DNA from: Burkholderia puraquae
Lineage (GTDB): Bacteria > Pseudomonadota > Gammaproteobacteria > Burkholderiales > Burkholderiaceae
Assembly: GCF_002099195.1 (NCBI RefSeq)
Contig: NZ_NBYX01000016.1
Location: 62,001 to 126,000 of the forward strand
DNA length: 64,000 nucleotides
Reading direction: 5' to 3'
Shown in pieces: positions 17,942 through 27,982 of this stretch (position 1 is its first letter; each line of letters opens with the position of its first letter). The notes under the pieces are model-generated. The model was not told where the DNA came from, did no database searches, and saw only the letters and a program-made list of their open reading frames with translations. A program made the position numbers and the translations under genes.

Positions 17942-20900
17942 TCAATGGTTCACCGCATCGGCCGAGCCGTGATTCATCTTACCCTGATCGCCCCTCACTC
18001 GCTCGATGTGCGGGTGCGCCCACGAGCCGGTGATCGCGTAGTCGAGCGCGAACGCGTGCGACAGCGTCTCCGACAGCGCGTAGTTCGCGGCCAGCACGCC
18101 GATGCCGAGCAGCGGATTGATGACTGCCGCCCCGATCGCGGCTGCGCCCGCGCTGATTTTCGGCGCGACGTGCGCATGCAGGTCCTGCGTCTCGGTGCCG
18201 AGATCGACCGCGCCGCGCACGGTGACGTTCGCGGGCCCCGTCATCATCGAGAAATCGTCGGTGCGCGCGATGCCGTTCGAGATCCGGCCGGTGCCGGTGA
18301 TCTTGTCGAACGGCAGCCCCTTGCCGACCACGTCGCGGAAGTTCAGCGTCAGGAAGCGCGCGAGGCTCTGCAGGCTCAGCACGCCGAGGAGTTTCGCCGC
18401 GCCGGGATCGACCTTCAGGATCTGCCCGTGCTCGAGGTCGAGCGCAACCTGGCCGCCGAGCGACGGGAAGTCGAGCGCGGTCGGGCCGCCGCGCCAGCCG
18501 ACCTTGCCCGTGACCGTGCCATGGCCGTCCGCAAGCGTGCGCGGCAGGCCGACGCGGTCGAGCAGCGCGCCCGCGTTGTCGATGTCGAGCTTGAAGTCGA
18601 ATACCGTGCGGCGCGGTGCATCGTTTTCGTCGGCGCCGCCGGCGAGCGCGCGGCGCGACGTGCGCCAGTTGCCGGTTGCCGTCAGCTTCGCAGCCGGGTT
18701 CGACAGCTCGAGCTTGTCGAGCTGCCAGACCGGTGTGCCGGCTTCGTCGATGTTGCGCGCGTTGACGACGAGGCGGCCGATGTCATGGTTGCGCGCGACG
18801 ACCTGGTCGACGATCAGGTCGATCGACGGCATCGGGCGGTCGGTCGGCGTCGGCAGGTTCATCGCGCGGCCGACGAGGTCGTGCTGCGCGCTGTCCGGGA
18901 TCACGAGCTTCGCGAGCCGCGCGTTCAGCACGCCCGCGCCGTTGTGGCCGCCGCCCGGCGCCCACGACAGGTACCCCGACACCTGGTTCGACGCGATATT
19001 CGCCTGCCAGAGCTCGTCGATGTGCGACGCGCCGACGATCACGTTTTCCCAGTTGCGCTTGAGCAGCTTCAGCGTGCCGAAATGGAACGCGAAGCGCTTC
19101 GGCGCGAAGCTCGCGAAATCGACACGTGGCGCGGCCTGCGGCTCCGGCGCGCGCGGCGTGTCGGACTTCAGCGTATGGGCAAGCGCGAGCCACGCGTCGG
19201 CGTCCAGTTCGTTGACGTCGACGGCCGCGCTCACGCCGTCCTGCGGCATGTCGGGCATCCGGTGGATGCCCATCGCGCCGCGCACCGCGCGCAGCGGCTG
19301 GCCGCGCGTCGCGTCGAGCAGGTAGGTCGCAGACACGGGGCCGAGCGTCAGGTCGGCGTGCTCGAGGCGCTTGCCGTCCGCCTGCGGCGCCGGCTGCAGC
19401 GTGAAGCTGAACGGCATCGGCGTGCCGGCCGCCTTTGCGAACGGCGCGGGGAAGTTCAGCGCGACGCCGGTCAGGTCGGAATGCGCGTTGATGTCGGGCA
19501 GGCGGCCGGGCGCACCGCGCACGGCGACCTTGTACGGTGCGTCGCCCACCACGTGCTCGAGCAGCGCGGCCGCCGGGCCGTGCAGGTTCAGGCCGCGCGC
19601 GGCGTCGAGCGCGAGCCGGCCGTCGACGTCCACCGTGTACGGGCCGTGCGACTGGAAATTGCCGTTCGCGCGAACCGGGCCGCCGAGAAAGCGCCCCGAC
19701 AGGTCGTGCAGCGACGCGCCGGCCTCGGTGAACCGGACACTGCCGCGCAGTGCCGACAGCGGCGGCACGCCGCTGGTCGTCAGCGTATTGCCGCCGAACG
19801 CGAGCGCGCCTTCGACGTGCGTGTGCGGATGCGCGACGTGCTGCGGAATCGTGATCTTGAGCGCGAGCGACGCGGGCCCCTGCGCATCGATTCGCTGGCC
19901 GATATGCCCGCTCATCGTGCCGAGCGAGCTGTTGTCCGCATAGTCGATCAGGTCGGCGAGCGGGCCCTGCGCATGGCCGTCGATGATGAGCGGCGAGTGG
20001 GTCGGATTGCCGAGATCGTCGATGCGGCCCGCGACCTTCGTCAGCGCGACGCGCTTGTAGTGCGCGCGGTCGATGTCGAAGCGCAGCTTGTTCTGCGCGA
20101 GCTCGAACACGCCGTCGATCCCGTCCAGCGCCGGCCAGACGCTCGGCGTGCCGTTCGCGAGCTTGCGCGGCGGGTACGGCGTCGGTTCGAAGCGGCCGCC
20201 GGTGAACGGCGCGACGATGTGGAACACGCCGGCGTCGGGCTCGTGTTCGAACGGGAATTTCTCGAGCGGGCCGCGGGCGACGATCGACGCGCCCTTGGTC
20301 ACCTGGCCGGCCTGCAGCGCGTGGCCGAGGTAGTCGCGCAGGTGCTCGGACATCCCGGTCGGCAGGTAGCGCGGAATGCGCGCCACCGACGCGCGCGCGA
20401 AATCGGCGCGCAGGTCGAGCGAGCCTCGGCCGTGGCCGGGGTTCGTGTACGAACCGGACACCGCGATTTCGGCGTCGGGGTTCGATACGAGCAGGTCGGG
20501 CAGCGACACGTCGACGCGCGCGTGTTTCTCGCCGGGCGCGGGCGTGATCGTCCATCTGGCGTTGCCGCGCAGCCGGTTGAACGTCAGGCGCGGTTCGTCG
20601 AATTCGCCGGGCACCGTGACGGCTGCGTTGACCGTGTCGAAATGCGCGGAGCCGCCCGTCTCGTTCGCATCGACGCGGCCCCACAGGTTCTCGACACCCG
20701 GCCAGCCGGCGCGCGGGTGGCCGCGCGGCGAGAGCCCGGGCGGCGGCTCCTGCGCGGCGAAGCTGATGCCTTGCAGGTCGCCGAGGAAGCGATAGCGGAC
20801 GATCGGCGCGGCGCCCATGCGCCGCTCCTCGTCGGCGAGGTCCGGGTGCGCGGGTTTCGCGCGCTCGACCTCGATGTGATAGTTCGACACCATGCCGCGC

Positions 20901-22141
20901 GGGTCGATCTTGATCAGCTCGTTGCGCAGGCGCGCCGGCAGCGGCAGCCCGCGAATGAACTCGCTCAGGATGCCGAGATCGACGCGGTCGCCGACGACGC
21001 TCAACAACTGCCCCTGGCTCGCGGTCGGCACGCGGTAGCGGGCCGTCAGCGTCGACAGCGCGAGCGAGCGGGCGAGCGGCGTGCCGTCCGGCAGCGCTGG
21101 CTGGCCGAGCTCCGCGTTGAAGCGCGTCAGGTGCAGCGTGTAGTCGTGGCCGGCGTCGAGCTGCATGTCCCAGCCGAAGCCGACCGTCGGCACGTCGAGC
21201 CGCGGCTGCGTCGGGCGCACGCGCAGCGCGACGTCCGCGCCTTGCAGGTCGCCGCCAGCCGAATGCAGGTGGCCGTCGCTGAAGGTTGCCCAGATCGCGT
21301 TGTCGATCCGGCCCGCGTGGATCGTGAGCGGCACGTCGAGGTAGCGCGCCAGCGTCTGCAGGTCGACCGGGCCCGTCGACAGGTACGCGTCGCCCGTCCA
21401 GTTCGACGGCTTGCCCACCGGTGCGAGCGGCTTGTGCTTGAAGCGCGCGCGGAAATCGAGCGGGCCGAGCAGCAGCGTGCCGTTCGCGGGCGCCTGCAGC
21501 GCGGCCTTGTGTACCCGGCCGTCGTTGAGCACCGCGAGCCGGATGCCCGACAGCACGAGTTCCGGCGCGTCATGCTGCGCGTCGCGCCAGCGCAGCGTGC
21601 CGCCGCGCAGCACGATCGCCTCCTGCTTCAGCAGCCACGTGCCGAACGTGTCGTTGCCGCCGTGGGTGGTTGCCACGCCGACGCCCGCGACGCTCAGCGA
21701 GCCGTCGGCCGCACGCGCGACGACCAGGTCGGGCTGGTCGACGATCAGGCTCGACAGCGCGGGCGACAACCGCAGCAGCGACATCCACGACAGCGCGGCC
21801 GTCGCATGCGGCACCGACAGCGCGACCTTGCCGTCGCGGCCGCGGATCGTGAGGTTCGTGAGTTCGACGCCCGGCTGCATGCCGGACCAGTTCGGGGAAA
21901 GCTTGCCGATCGAAAGCTGCGCGTGGAGCTTGTCGGACACCGCGCGCTCGATGCGCGGGCGGAATTCGTCGATGCGGGGCAGCAGCACGTAGCGCAGCCC
22001 GAGGAACGCGCCGGACGCGACGAAGTAGGTGCCGATCCCGACTGCCAGCGTCACCCTGAACACGCGACGCAGGACCGGATGATCGTGCTTCGGAGGTCCC
22101 GCTTCGGGCGCAGCTACGGCGGATTCCTGACGGTCGGACAT
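17942..22141 (-). CDS. yhdP: YhdP family AsmA-like protein
   Basis: A very large envelope protein (1399 aa) of the YhdP/AsmA-like group, members of which bridge inner and outer membranes and move phospholipids outward. After about 25 polar residues there is one N-terminal membrane helix (VTLAVGIGTYFVASGAFLGL, about residues 30-49); the rest is a long repetitive beta-rich periplasmic region. The C-terminal part contains FRDVVGKGLPFDKITGTG, typical of the family. It is divergent from glnE and heads the yhdP-nit-tldD operon. The opposite strand is also open for about 5 kb, which is a codon-bias shadow. Confidence 0.9.
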   Translation of the reverse strand: MSDRQESAVAAPEAGPPKHDHPVLRRVFRVTLAVGIGTYFVASGAFLGLRYVLLPRIDEFRPRIERAVSDKLHAQLSIGKLSPNWSGMQPGVELTNLTIRGRDGKVALSVPHATAALSWMSLLRLSPALSSLIVDQPDLVVARAADGSLSVAGVGVATTHGGNDTFGTWLLKQEAIVLRGGTLRWRDAQHDAPELVLSGIRLAVLNDGRVHKAALQAPANGTLLLGPLDFRARFKHKPLAPVGKPSNWTGDAYLSTGPVDLQTLARYLDVPLTIHAGRIDNAIWATFSDGHLHSAGGDLQGADVALRVRPTQPRLDVPTVGFGWDMQLDAGHDYTLHLTRFNAELGQPALPDGTPLARSLALSTLTARYRVPTASQGQLLSVVGDRVDLGILSEFIRGLPLPARLRNELIKIDPRGMVSNYHIEVERAKPAHPDLADEERRMGAAPIVRYRFLGDLQGISFAAQEPPPGLSPRGHPRAGWPGVENLWGRVDANETGGSAHFDTVNAAVTVPGEFDEPRLTFNRLRGNARWTITPAPGEKHARVDVSLPDLLVSNPDAEIAVSGSYTNPGHGRGSLDLRADFARASVARIPRYLPTGMSEHLRDYLGHALQAGQVTKGASIVARGPLEKFPFEHEPDAGVFHIVAPFTGGRFEPTPYPPRKLANGTPSVWPALDGIDGVFELAQNKLRFDIDRAHYKRVALTKVAGRIDDLGNPTHSPLIIDGHAQGPLADLIDYADNSSLGTMSGHIGQRIDAQGPASLALKITIPQHVAHPHTHVEGALAFGGNTLTTSGVPPLSALRGSVRFTEAGASLHDLSGRFLGGPVRANGNFQSHGPYTVDVDGRLALDAARGLNLHGPAAALLEHVVGDAPYKVAVRGAPGRLPDINAHSDLTGVALNFPAPFAKAAGTPMPFSFTLQPAPQADGKRLEHADLTLGPVSATYLLDATRGQPLRAVRGAMGIHRMPDMPQDGVSAAVDVNELDADAWLALAHTLKSDTPRAPEPQAAPRVDFASFAPKRFAFHFGTLKLLKRNWENVIVGASHIDELWQANIASNQVSGYLSWAPGGGHNGAGVLNARLAKLVIPDSAQHDLVGRAMNLPTPTDRPMPSIDLIVDQVVARNHDIGRLVVNARNIDEAGTPVWQLDKLELSNPAAKLTATGNWRTSRRALAGGADENDAPRRTVFDFKLDIDNAGALLDRVGLPRTLADGHGTVTGKVGWRGGPTALDFPSLGGQVALDLEHGQILKVDPGAAKLLGVLSLQSLARFLTLNFRDVVGKGLPFDKITGTGRISNGIARTDDFSMMTGPANVTVRGAVDLGTETQDLHAHVAPKISAGAAAIGAAVINPLLGIGVLAANYALSETLSHAFALDYAITGSWAHPHIERVRGDQGKMNHGSADAVNH

Positions 22142-22368
22142 GCGGCGGACGGGCGGCGATATGGTAGTTTTGCAGACTGACGTTGAAATGTATCACACGG
22201 GTTCGTGCCGGCGGCCTTTGCGGCAGCGCGGCACGGGCTTTCCGGCGCGCGGTTTCGCGACGGGCGCACACGCCCCGCGATGCCGCGCCGAGTCCATGGG
22301 GCCGGTCGGGGGCGGGGCGCGCATGCGTTTCCCGTGCCGGCCGGCCTTTCCGCCAGGCCCGCTTCTCG
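22142..22368. other. Divergent promoter region yhdP/glnE
   Basis: This 227-base gap must hold the promoters for yhdP (minus) and glnE (plus). No convincing -35/-10 pair or operator was identified by eye. The glnE frame is open through it from 22183, without homology. Confidence 0.4.
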
Positions 22369-25170
22369 ATGACCGACGCTTCCGCCCTGATCTGCACGTC
22401 CTATTCCCGTTACCTGGCTCGCGCGGCGGCTGCGCGCCCCGCGCTCGCCGACCAGGTTGCCGCATGGGCCGCCGCGCCGCTCGGCCGCGCGCAGCTCGAC
22501 GCGCGCCTCACCGAACTGCTCGCGACGCCGGCCGGCACCGCCGCGCCGACCGAGGAGCAACTGAAGTGCGCACTGCGGCAACTGCGGGCCGAGGCATTCG
22601 GCGCGGTCGCGGAACGCGACCTGCGCGGGCTGGCGGACGTCGCCGAGGTGACGGGCGCGATGACCGATCTCGCGGAAGTGGCCGTGCAGCGCTCGCTCGC
22701 GCTGCTGTCGGCCGAGCTCGAGGCGCAGTACGGCGAGCCGCGCGGCGCCGACGGCCAGCGCGTCGTGCTCGGCGTGGTCGGGATGGGCAAGCTCGGCGGC
22801 CGCGAGCTGAACGTGTCGTCGGACATCGACCTGATCTTCGTCTACGAGGACGACGGCGAGACGACCGGCGGCGTGCGTTCGCCGCTGTCCACGCAGGAAT
22901 ACTTCACGCGGCTCGGCCGGCGCCTGATCGGCGTGCTGTCCGAGGTCACGGCAGACGGCTACGTGTTTCGCGTCGACATGCGGCTGCGCCCGAACGGCGA
23001 TTCGGGGCCGCTCGTCTGCAGCCTCGGGATGCTCGAGGAATATTTCTACGTGCAGGGGCGCGAATGGGAGCGCTATGCATGGATCAAGGGGCGGCTCGTG
23101 TCGGAAGGCGACAGCGACGCGGCCCGGCGGCTGGAGTCGCAGCTCGAATCCATCGTCAAGCCGTTCGTCTACCGCCGCTATCTCGATTTCGGCGTGATCG
23201 GCGCGATCCGCTCGCTGCACCAGCAGATCCGGCAGGAAGCCGCGCGCCGCGCGTCGATGCGGCCCGACAAGGCCGACGACATCAAGCTCGGGCGCGGCGG
23301 GATCCGCGAGATCGAGTTCAGCGCGCAGGTGTTCCAGCTGATCCGCGGCGGCCAGGATGCGGAATTCCGCGTGCGGCCGACGCTCGCGGTGCTGCGCCAT
23401 GCACAGGCGCGCGGACTGATCGGCGAGGACGTGCGCGCGCGCCTGGCCGATGCCTACAACTTCCTGCGCACGCTCGAGCACCGGCTGCAGTACCGCAACG
23501 ACGCGCAGACGCACGCGATGCCGGTCGAGCCGGACGAGCGCGCGGCGCTGGCCTTGTCGCTCGGCTTTGCCGACTATGCGGCGCTGATGACGGTGCTGGA
23601 CGGCCACCGCACGTTCGTCGAAGCGCAATTCCGCCAGATCTTCGCGGACAAAGTGAGCGGCGGCCCGTGCGCGGCAGGCGACGATACGGCGGCCGCGTGG
23701 ATCTGGAGCGGTGCACTGGCCGACGACGGCGAGGACGACGCACTGGTCGCGCGCCTCGACGGCCTCGGCTTTGCCGATCCGGCCTCCGTGCTCGTGCGGC
23801 TGCGCGCGATCTGGCAGTCGACGCGCTATACAGGCCTGCCGGAAAAAAGCCGGCAGCGCTTCGACAGCGTCGCGCAGCGGGCGCTCGAGGCCGCGCCGAA
23901 CATCGACGCCGCGCGCCGCGACGATACGATCGTGCGCCTGTTCGACCTGCTCGAGACGGTCAGCCGGCGCGGCGTCTATCTCGCGCTGCTGACCGAATAT
24001 CCGGCTGCGCTCGACCGCGTGCTGTCGGTGCTCGGTGCGACGCGCTGGGGCGGCGGCTACCTGATCCGCCACCCGCAACTGCTCGACGAACTGCTCGACG
24101 ACGAGGTGATCGCGAGCCCGTTCGACTGGCCCGCATTCAAGGATGCACTGCGCGCGCGCCTCGCCGCGGCCGACGGCCCCGAGCAGCAGATGGACCTGCT
24201 GCGGCACGCGCAGCACGCGGAGGTGTTCCGGATCCTGCTGATCGATCTGGCCGGGCAACTGTCGGTCGAGCACGTGAGCGACCGGCTGTCCGAGCTGGCC
24301 GACGCGGTGCTCGACGTGACGATCGAAGTCGTCTGGTCGCAGCTCGCGAAGCGCCACCGCGACGTGCCGAAGTTCGCGGTGATCGCGTACGGCAAGCTGG
24401 GCGGCAAGGAGCTCGGCTACGCATCGGATCTCGATCTCATCTTCCTGTACGACGACGCCGACGAGCGCTCGGCGGACGTCTACACGACCTTCACGCGGCG
24501 GCTCATCACGTGGCTCACCACGGCGACCGGGGCGGGCGCGCTGTTCGACATCGACCTGCGGCTGCGGCCGAACGGCGAGGCTGGGCTGCTCGTCACCGAT
24601 CTCGACGCGTTCCGCCGCTACCAGCTGCGCGAGGGCGACGCCGCGAATACCGCGTGGGTCTGGGAGCACCAGGCGTTGACGCGTGCCCGCTACAGCGCGG
24701 GCGACGCGCAGATCGGCGCAGACTTCGAGGCGATCCGCCAGCAGGTGCTGACGACGCCGCGCGACGGCGGCGTGCTCGCGAAGGAGATCGTCGACATGCG
24801 CGGCAAGGTGTTTGCCGGGCACCCGAACCAGACCGAGCTGTTCGACCTGAAGCACGATCGCGGCGGGATGGTCGACATCGAGTTCATCGTCCAGTACTGG
24901 GTGCTGCTGCACGCGTCGAGCGACGCCGAGCTGATCCGCAACACGGGCAATATCGCGCTGCTGCGCGAAGTCGCGCGCTTCGGGCTGATGGGCGAGGACG
25001 AGGCCGAGCGCGTCGGCGCGGCGTACCGCAAGTACCGGAAGCTGCAGCACAAGCTGCGGCTCGACGGGATGGAGAAGGCGCGGGTCGATCCGGCCGTGGT
25101 GGCCGACGAGCGGGCGGCCGTGACGGCGCTGTGGATGCGCGTGTTCGGCGCAGTTGAAACGGGCGTTTGA
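22369..25170 (+). CDS. glnE: Bifunctional glutamine synthetase adenylyltransferase/removase
   Basis: Adds and removes AMP on glutamine synthetase in response to PII and glutamine. The 933-residue protein has two nucleotidyltransferase domains: one with GMGKLGGRELNVSSDIDLIF (about residue 140) and one with AYGKLGGKELGYASDLDLIF (about 675). Both keep the paired Asp residues for metal binding. The C-terminal half is the adenylylating domain and the N-terminal half the deadenylylating domain. The start MTDASALICTSYSRYL at 22369 is chosen because homology begins there. Confidence 0.95.
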   Translation: MTDASALICTSYSRYLARAAAARPALADQVAAWAAAPLGRAQLDARLTELLATPAGTAAPTEEQLKCALRQLRAEAFGAVAERDLRGLADVAEVTGAMTDLAEVAVQRSLALLSAELEAQYGEPRGADGQRVVLGVVGMGKLGGRELNVSSDIDLIFVYEDDGETTGGVRSPLSTQEYFTRLGRRLIGVLSEVTADGYVFRVDMRLRPNGDSGPLVCSLGMLEEYFYVQGREWERYAWIKGRLVSEGDSDAARRLESQLESIVKPFVYRRYLDFGVIGAIRSLHQQIRQEAARRASMRPDKADDIKLGRGGIREIEFSAQVFQLIRGGQDAEFRVRPTLAVLRHAQARGLIGEDVRARLADAYNFLRTLEHRLQYRNDAQTHAMPVEPDERAALALSLGFADYAALMTVLDGHRTFVEAQFRQIFADKVSGGPCAAGDDTAAAWIWSGALADDGEDDALVARLDGLGFADPASVLVRLRAIWQSTRYTGLPEKSRQRFDSVAQRALEAAPNIDAARRDDTIVRLFDLLETVSRRGVYLALLTEYPAALDRVLSVLGATRWGGGYLIRHPQLLDELLDDEVIASPFDWPAFKDALRARLAAADGPEQQMDLLRHAQHAEVFRILLIDLAGQLSVEHVSDRLSELADAVLDVTIEVVWSQLAKRHRDVPKFAVIAYGKLGGKELGYASDLDLIFLYDDADERSADVYTTFTRRLITWLTTATGAGALFDIDLRLRPNGEAGLLVTDLDAFRRYQLREGDAANTAWVWEHQALTRARYSAGDAQIGADFEAIRQQVLTTPRDGGVLAKEIVDMRGKVFAGHPNQTELFDLKHDRGGMVDIEFIVQYWVLLHASSDAELIRNTGNIALLREVARFGLMGEDEAERVGAAYRKYRKLQHKLRLDGMEKARVDPAVVADERAAVTALWMRVFGAVETGV

Positions 25171-25225
25171 GCCGGGCGTTCGAATCGGTGGAGCGGGTGG
25201 GGCCGATCGGGCGGCTGCCTGCCAA

Positions 25226-25257
25226 AAAAAGACCGGCGCATGCGCCGGTCTTTTTGC
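25226..25257. terminator. Bidirectional terminator glnE/recN
   Basis: A perfect 15-base inverted repeat (AAAAAGACCGGCGCA and complement) with A and T runs lies between the convergent genes. Confidence 0.88.
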
Positions 25258-25280
25258 ATTCGGCCAACGGGGTGCGTGCG

Positions 25281-26930
25281 TCAGGCCGCCAGCATTTCCT
25301 TCGCGTGCTTGCGCGTCGTGGCCGTGATCTCGAGCCCGCCGAGCATCCGCGCGACTTCCTCGATCCGGTTGGCGCGGTCAAGCGCGACGACCGTCGACAC
25401 CGTGCCGCCGCGTTCGTCGGCACCTTTTGCGACCTGGAAGTGATGGTCGCCGCGCGCCGCAACCTGCGGCAGGTGCGTCACGCACAGCACCTGGCGATCG
25501 CGCCCGAGCTGGTGCAGCAGGCGGCCGACCACTTCGGCGACACCGCCGCCGATCCCCGTATCGACTTCGTCGAAGATCAGCGTCGGTGTGGGGCTTGCCG
25601 CGCTTGCGATCACCGCGAGCGCGAGGCTGATCCGCGCGAGCTCGCCGCCCGACGCAACCTTCGCGAGCGGCCGCAGCGGCACGCCGGGGTGCCCGGCGAC
25701 CCGGAATTCGACCTGCTCGAGCCCGTGCGGGCCGCCGTCGGCGAGCGGCACGAGCGCGACTTCGAAGCTTCCGCCCGCCATCGACAGTTCCTGCATGCCG
25801 GTCGTGACGGCCGTGCCGAGCGCCTTGGCCGCCTGCGCGCGCGCCTTGGACAGATGTCTGGCGTCGGCGAGATACGCTTCTCGCGCCTTGGCCTGCACCG
25901 CCTCGAGCGCACCGAGATCGGCGGCTGCATCGAGTGCGGCGAGCTGCGCGCGGCGTGCCGCGTGTTCTTCGTGCAGCGTGTCGGGCGGCAGCCGGAACTT
26001 GCGGGCGGTCGAGTGCAGTGCATCGAGGCGCGTTTCGACCTGCGCGAGCCGTTCGGGGTCGAGATCGACGCGCTGCGCATAGTGCGACAGCGAATAGACG
26101 GCTTCCTGCAACTGGATCTCGGCCGGTTCGAGCGACGCGAGCGCGTCGCCGAGCGCGGTGTCGTAGTCGGCGAGGCTGCGCAGCTTCGACACGATCGCGC
26201 CGAGCTGCGCGAGCATCGCGTCGTCGGACTCGGACAGCGCATTGAGCGCGCCGCGCACGCCTTCGATCAAGTTGGCCGAATGCGACAGGCGCTTGTGTTC
26301 GTTGCTGACTTCGTCCCATTCGCCGGCTTGCGGCGCGAGCTTGTCGAGCTCGGCGAGCTGCCAGGCGAGCTTTTCGCGTTCGAGCTGCAGCTCGCGCTCG
26401 TGCGCCTTCGCTGCGTCGATCGCCTGCGTCGCGTCGCGCCACACGCGCCACGCGCGCGCGACGTTCGCCGCATCGGCGACGAGCCCCGCGTGCGTATCGA
26501 ACAGCTCACGCTGCGCGTCGGGCCGCATCAGCAGCTGGTGCGCATGCTGACCGTGGATGTCGACGAGCATTTCGCCGAGTTCGCGCAGTTGCGCGAGCGT
26601 CGCGCTGGTGCCGTTGATGAACGCGCGCGACCGGCCGTTGGCATCGATTACGCGGCGCAGCATCACGGTGTCCTCGGTGTCGAACGCGTGTTCGTCGAGC
26701 CAGCGCGCGACGCGGTCGTGCGGCGTGAATTCGGCAGTGATGTCGGCGCGGCCGCAGCCGGTGCGCACGACGCTCGAGTCGGCACGTTCGCCGAGCGCGA
26801 GGGCGAGGGCGTCGATCAGGATCGATTTCCCGGCGCCGGTCTCGCCGGAAAAGACGGAAAAGCCGCTGTCGAATTCGAGATCGAGCGCGGCGACGATGAC
26901 GAAGTCGCGGATCGAGAGGTGGCGGAGCAT
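25281..26930 (-). CDS. recN: DNA repair protein RecN
   Basis: SMC-like ATPase that acts in double-strand break repair. The 549-residue protein has Walker A GETGAGKSILIDAL near residue 30, a central coiled-coil region rich in Glu, Ala and Leu (about 150-350), and Walker B LIFDEVDTGIGG near 460. The N terminus MLRHLSIRDFVIV is typical. It follows nadK by 19 bases on the same strand, a common nadK-recN pairing. Confidence 0.95.
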   Translation of the reverse strand: MLRHLSIRDFVIVAALDLEFDSGFSVFSGETGAGKSILIDALALALGERADSSVVRTGCGRADITAEFTPHDRVARWLDEHAFDTEDTVMLRRVIDANGRSRAFINGTSATLAQLRELGEMLVDIHGQHAHQLLMRPDAQRELFDTHAGLVADAANVARAWRVWRDATQAIDAAKAHERELQLEREKLAWQLAELDKLAPQAGEWDEVSNEHKRLSHSANLIEGVRGALNALSESDDAMLAQLGAIVSKLRSLADYDTALGDALASLEPAEIQLQEAVYSLSHYAQRVDLDPERLAQVETRLDALHSTARKFRLPPDTLHEEHAARRAQLAALDAAADLGALEAVQAKAREAYLADARHLSKARAQAAKALGTAVTTGMQELSMAGGSFEVALVPLADGGPHGLEQVEFRVAGHPGVPLRPLAKVASGGELARISLALAVIASAASPTPTLIFDEVDTGIGGGVAEVVGRLLHQLGRDRQVLCVTHLPQVAARGDHHFQVAKGADERGGTVSTVVALDRANRIEEVARMLGGLEITATTRKHAKEMLAA

Positions 26931-26949
26931 GGTGTCGGGCGGAGCGGCG

Positions 26950-27852
26950 TCAGGACGCCTTGTCGTCTTCGTTCGAGGCGTGTTCGTTCCAGTGCAGCTT
27001 CTTGCGCAGCGTCGCGTAGTAGCTGTAGCCGATCGGGTGCAGGAACGGCACCGTGTGCTTCGAGCGGCGCACCTCGATCGTGTCGTTCAGTTCGAGCGCG
27101 GTGAACGACTGCATGTCGAAATTCACGTTGACGTCGCGCCCGCCGACGATCTGGATCGCGATTTTCGAATCGTCGGGCAGCACGATCGGCCGGTTCGACA
27201 GCGCGTGCGGCGCGATCGGCACGAGCACGATGCCCGCCAGCTGCGGATGGAGGATCGGGCCGGCCGACGACAGCGCGTAAGCGGTCGAGCCGGTCGGCGT
27301 GGCGACGATCAGGCCGTCCGAACGCTGGTTGTACATGTATCGGCCGTCGACCGACGCACGCAGCTCGACCATCCCGGAGAAGCCGCTGCGGTTCACGACG
27401 ACGTCGTTGAAGGCGATCGCGTGGTAGATCGGTTCGCCGTCGCGCATGATCCGGGCCTCGAGCAGCGCGCGCTCCTCGCGCTCGAACTTGCCCGACAGGA
27501 TCACCGGGACGAGCGCCTGCATGTCGGCCGCCGCGATATCGGTGATGAAGCCGAGCCGCCCGTGGTTGATCCCGATCAGCGGTGTCTTGTACGGCGCGAG
27601 CTGCCGGCCGATGCCGAGCATCGTCCCGTCGCCGCCCAGCACGACCGCCACGTCGGCGCGCGCCCCGATTTCGGCCGGGGTCAGCGCCGGGTAGCCGGCG
27701 ATGCCGATCTCGCGCGCGGTCTCGGCTTCGAAGACGACCTCGAAGCCCCGCTTGGCGACGCAGGCGGCCAGCGTGGCGAGCGGCTCGGCGATGTTGGGCG
27801 TGTTGCTCCGGCCGACGAGCGCGACAGTGTTGAACTGATTACCGGTTTTCAT
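26950..27852 (-). CDS. nadK: NAD kinase
   Basis: Phosphorylates NAD to NADP. The 300-residue protein carries the catalytic GGDGTMLG motif (about residue 68), NHGRLGFITD, and the second glycine-rich motif DGLIVATPTGSTAYALSSAG near 180. ATG at 27852 (MKTGNQFNTVALVGR) is used because homology starts there; the longer open frame would run into the hrcA promoter. It is divergent from hrcA. Confidence 0.95.
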   Translation of the reverse strand: MKTGNQFNTVALVGRSNTPNIAEPLATLAACVAKRGFEVVFEAETAREIGIAGYPALTPAEIGARADVAVVLGGDGTMLGIGRQLAPYKTPLIGINHGRLGFITDIAAADMQALVPVILSGKFEREERALLEARIMRDGEPIYHAIAFNDVVVNRSGFSGMVELRASVDGRYMYNQRSDGLIVATPTGSTAYALSSAGPILHPQLAGIVLVPIAPHALSNRPIVLPDDSKIAIQIVGGRDVNVNFDMQSFTALELNDTIEVRRSKHTVPFLHPIGYSYYATLRKKLHWNEHASNEDDKAS

Positions 27853-27982
27853 GCCGGCATTACACCATAGCTCGTAGACGAAAAGAACCGGCTGTGCGCA
27901 GGCGGGGCCGGATCGGGCCGGCCCACGCATCGGTGGCCGTGCCACTCGCCGCAGTCGCGCGGTTGCGCTAAAATTTTCCACC

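Noticed and set aside
16997..22180. 1727-codon open frame on the plus strand
   Set aside because: It is antisense to yhdP and nit. Its product is Arg/Ala/Val-rich with no domain; such frames arise because G/C-ending codons leave few stops on the opposite strand.
22114..25050. 978-codon open frame antisense to glnE
   Set aside because: Shadow of glnE; composition and lack of domains show it is not a gene.
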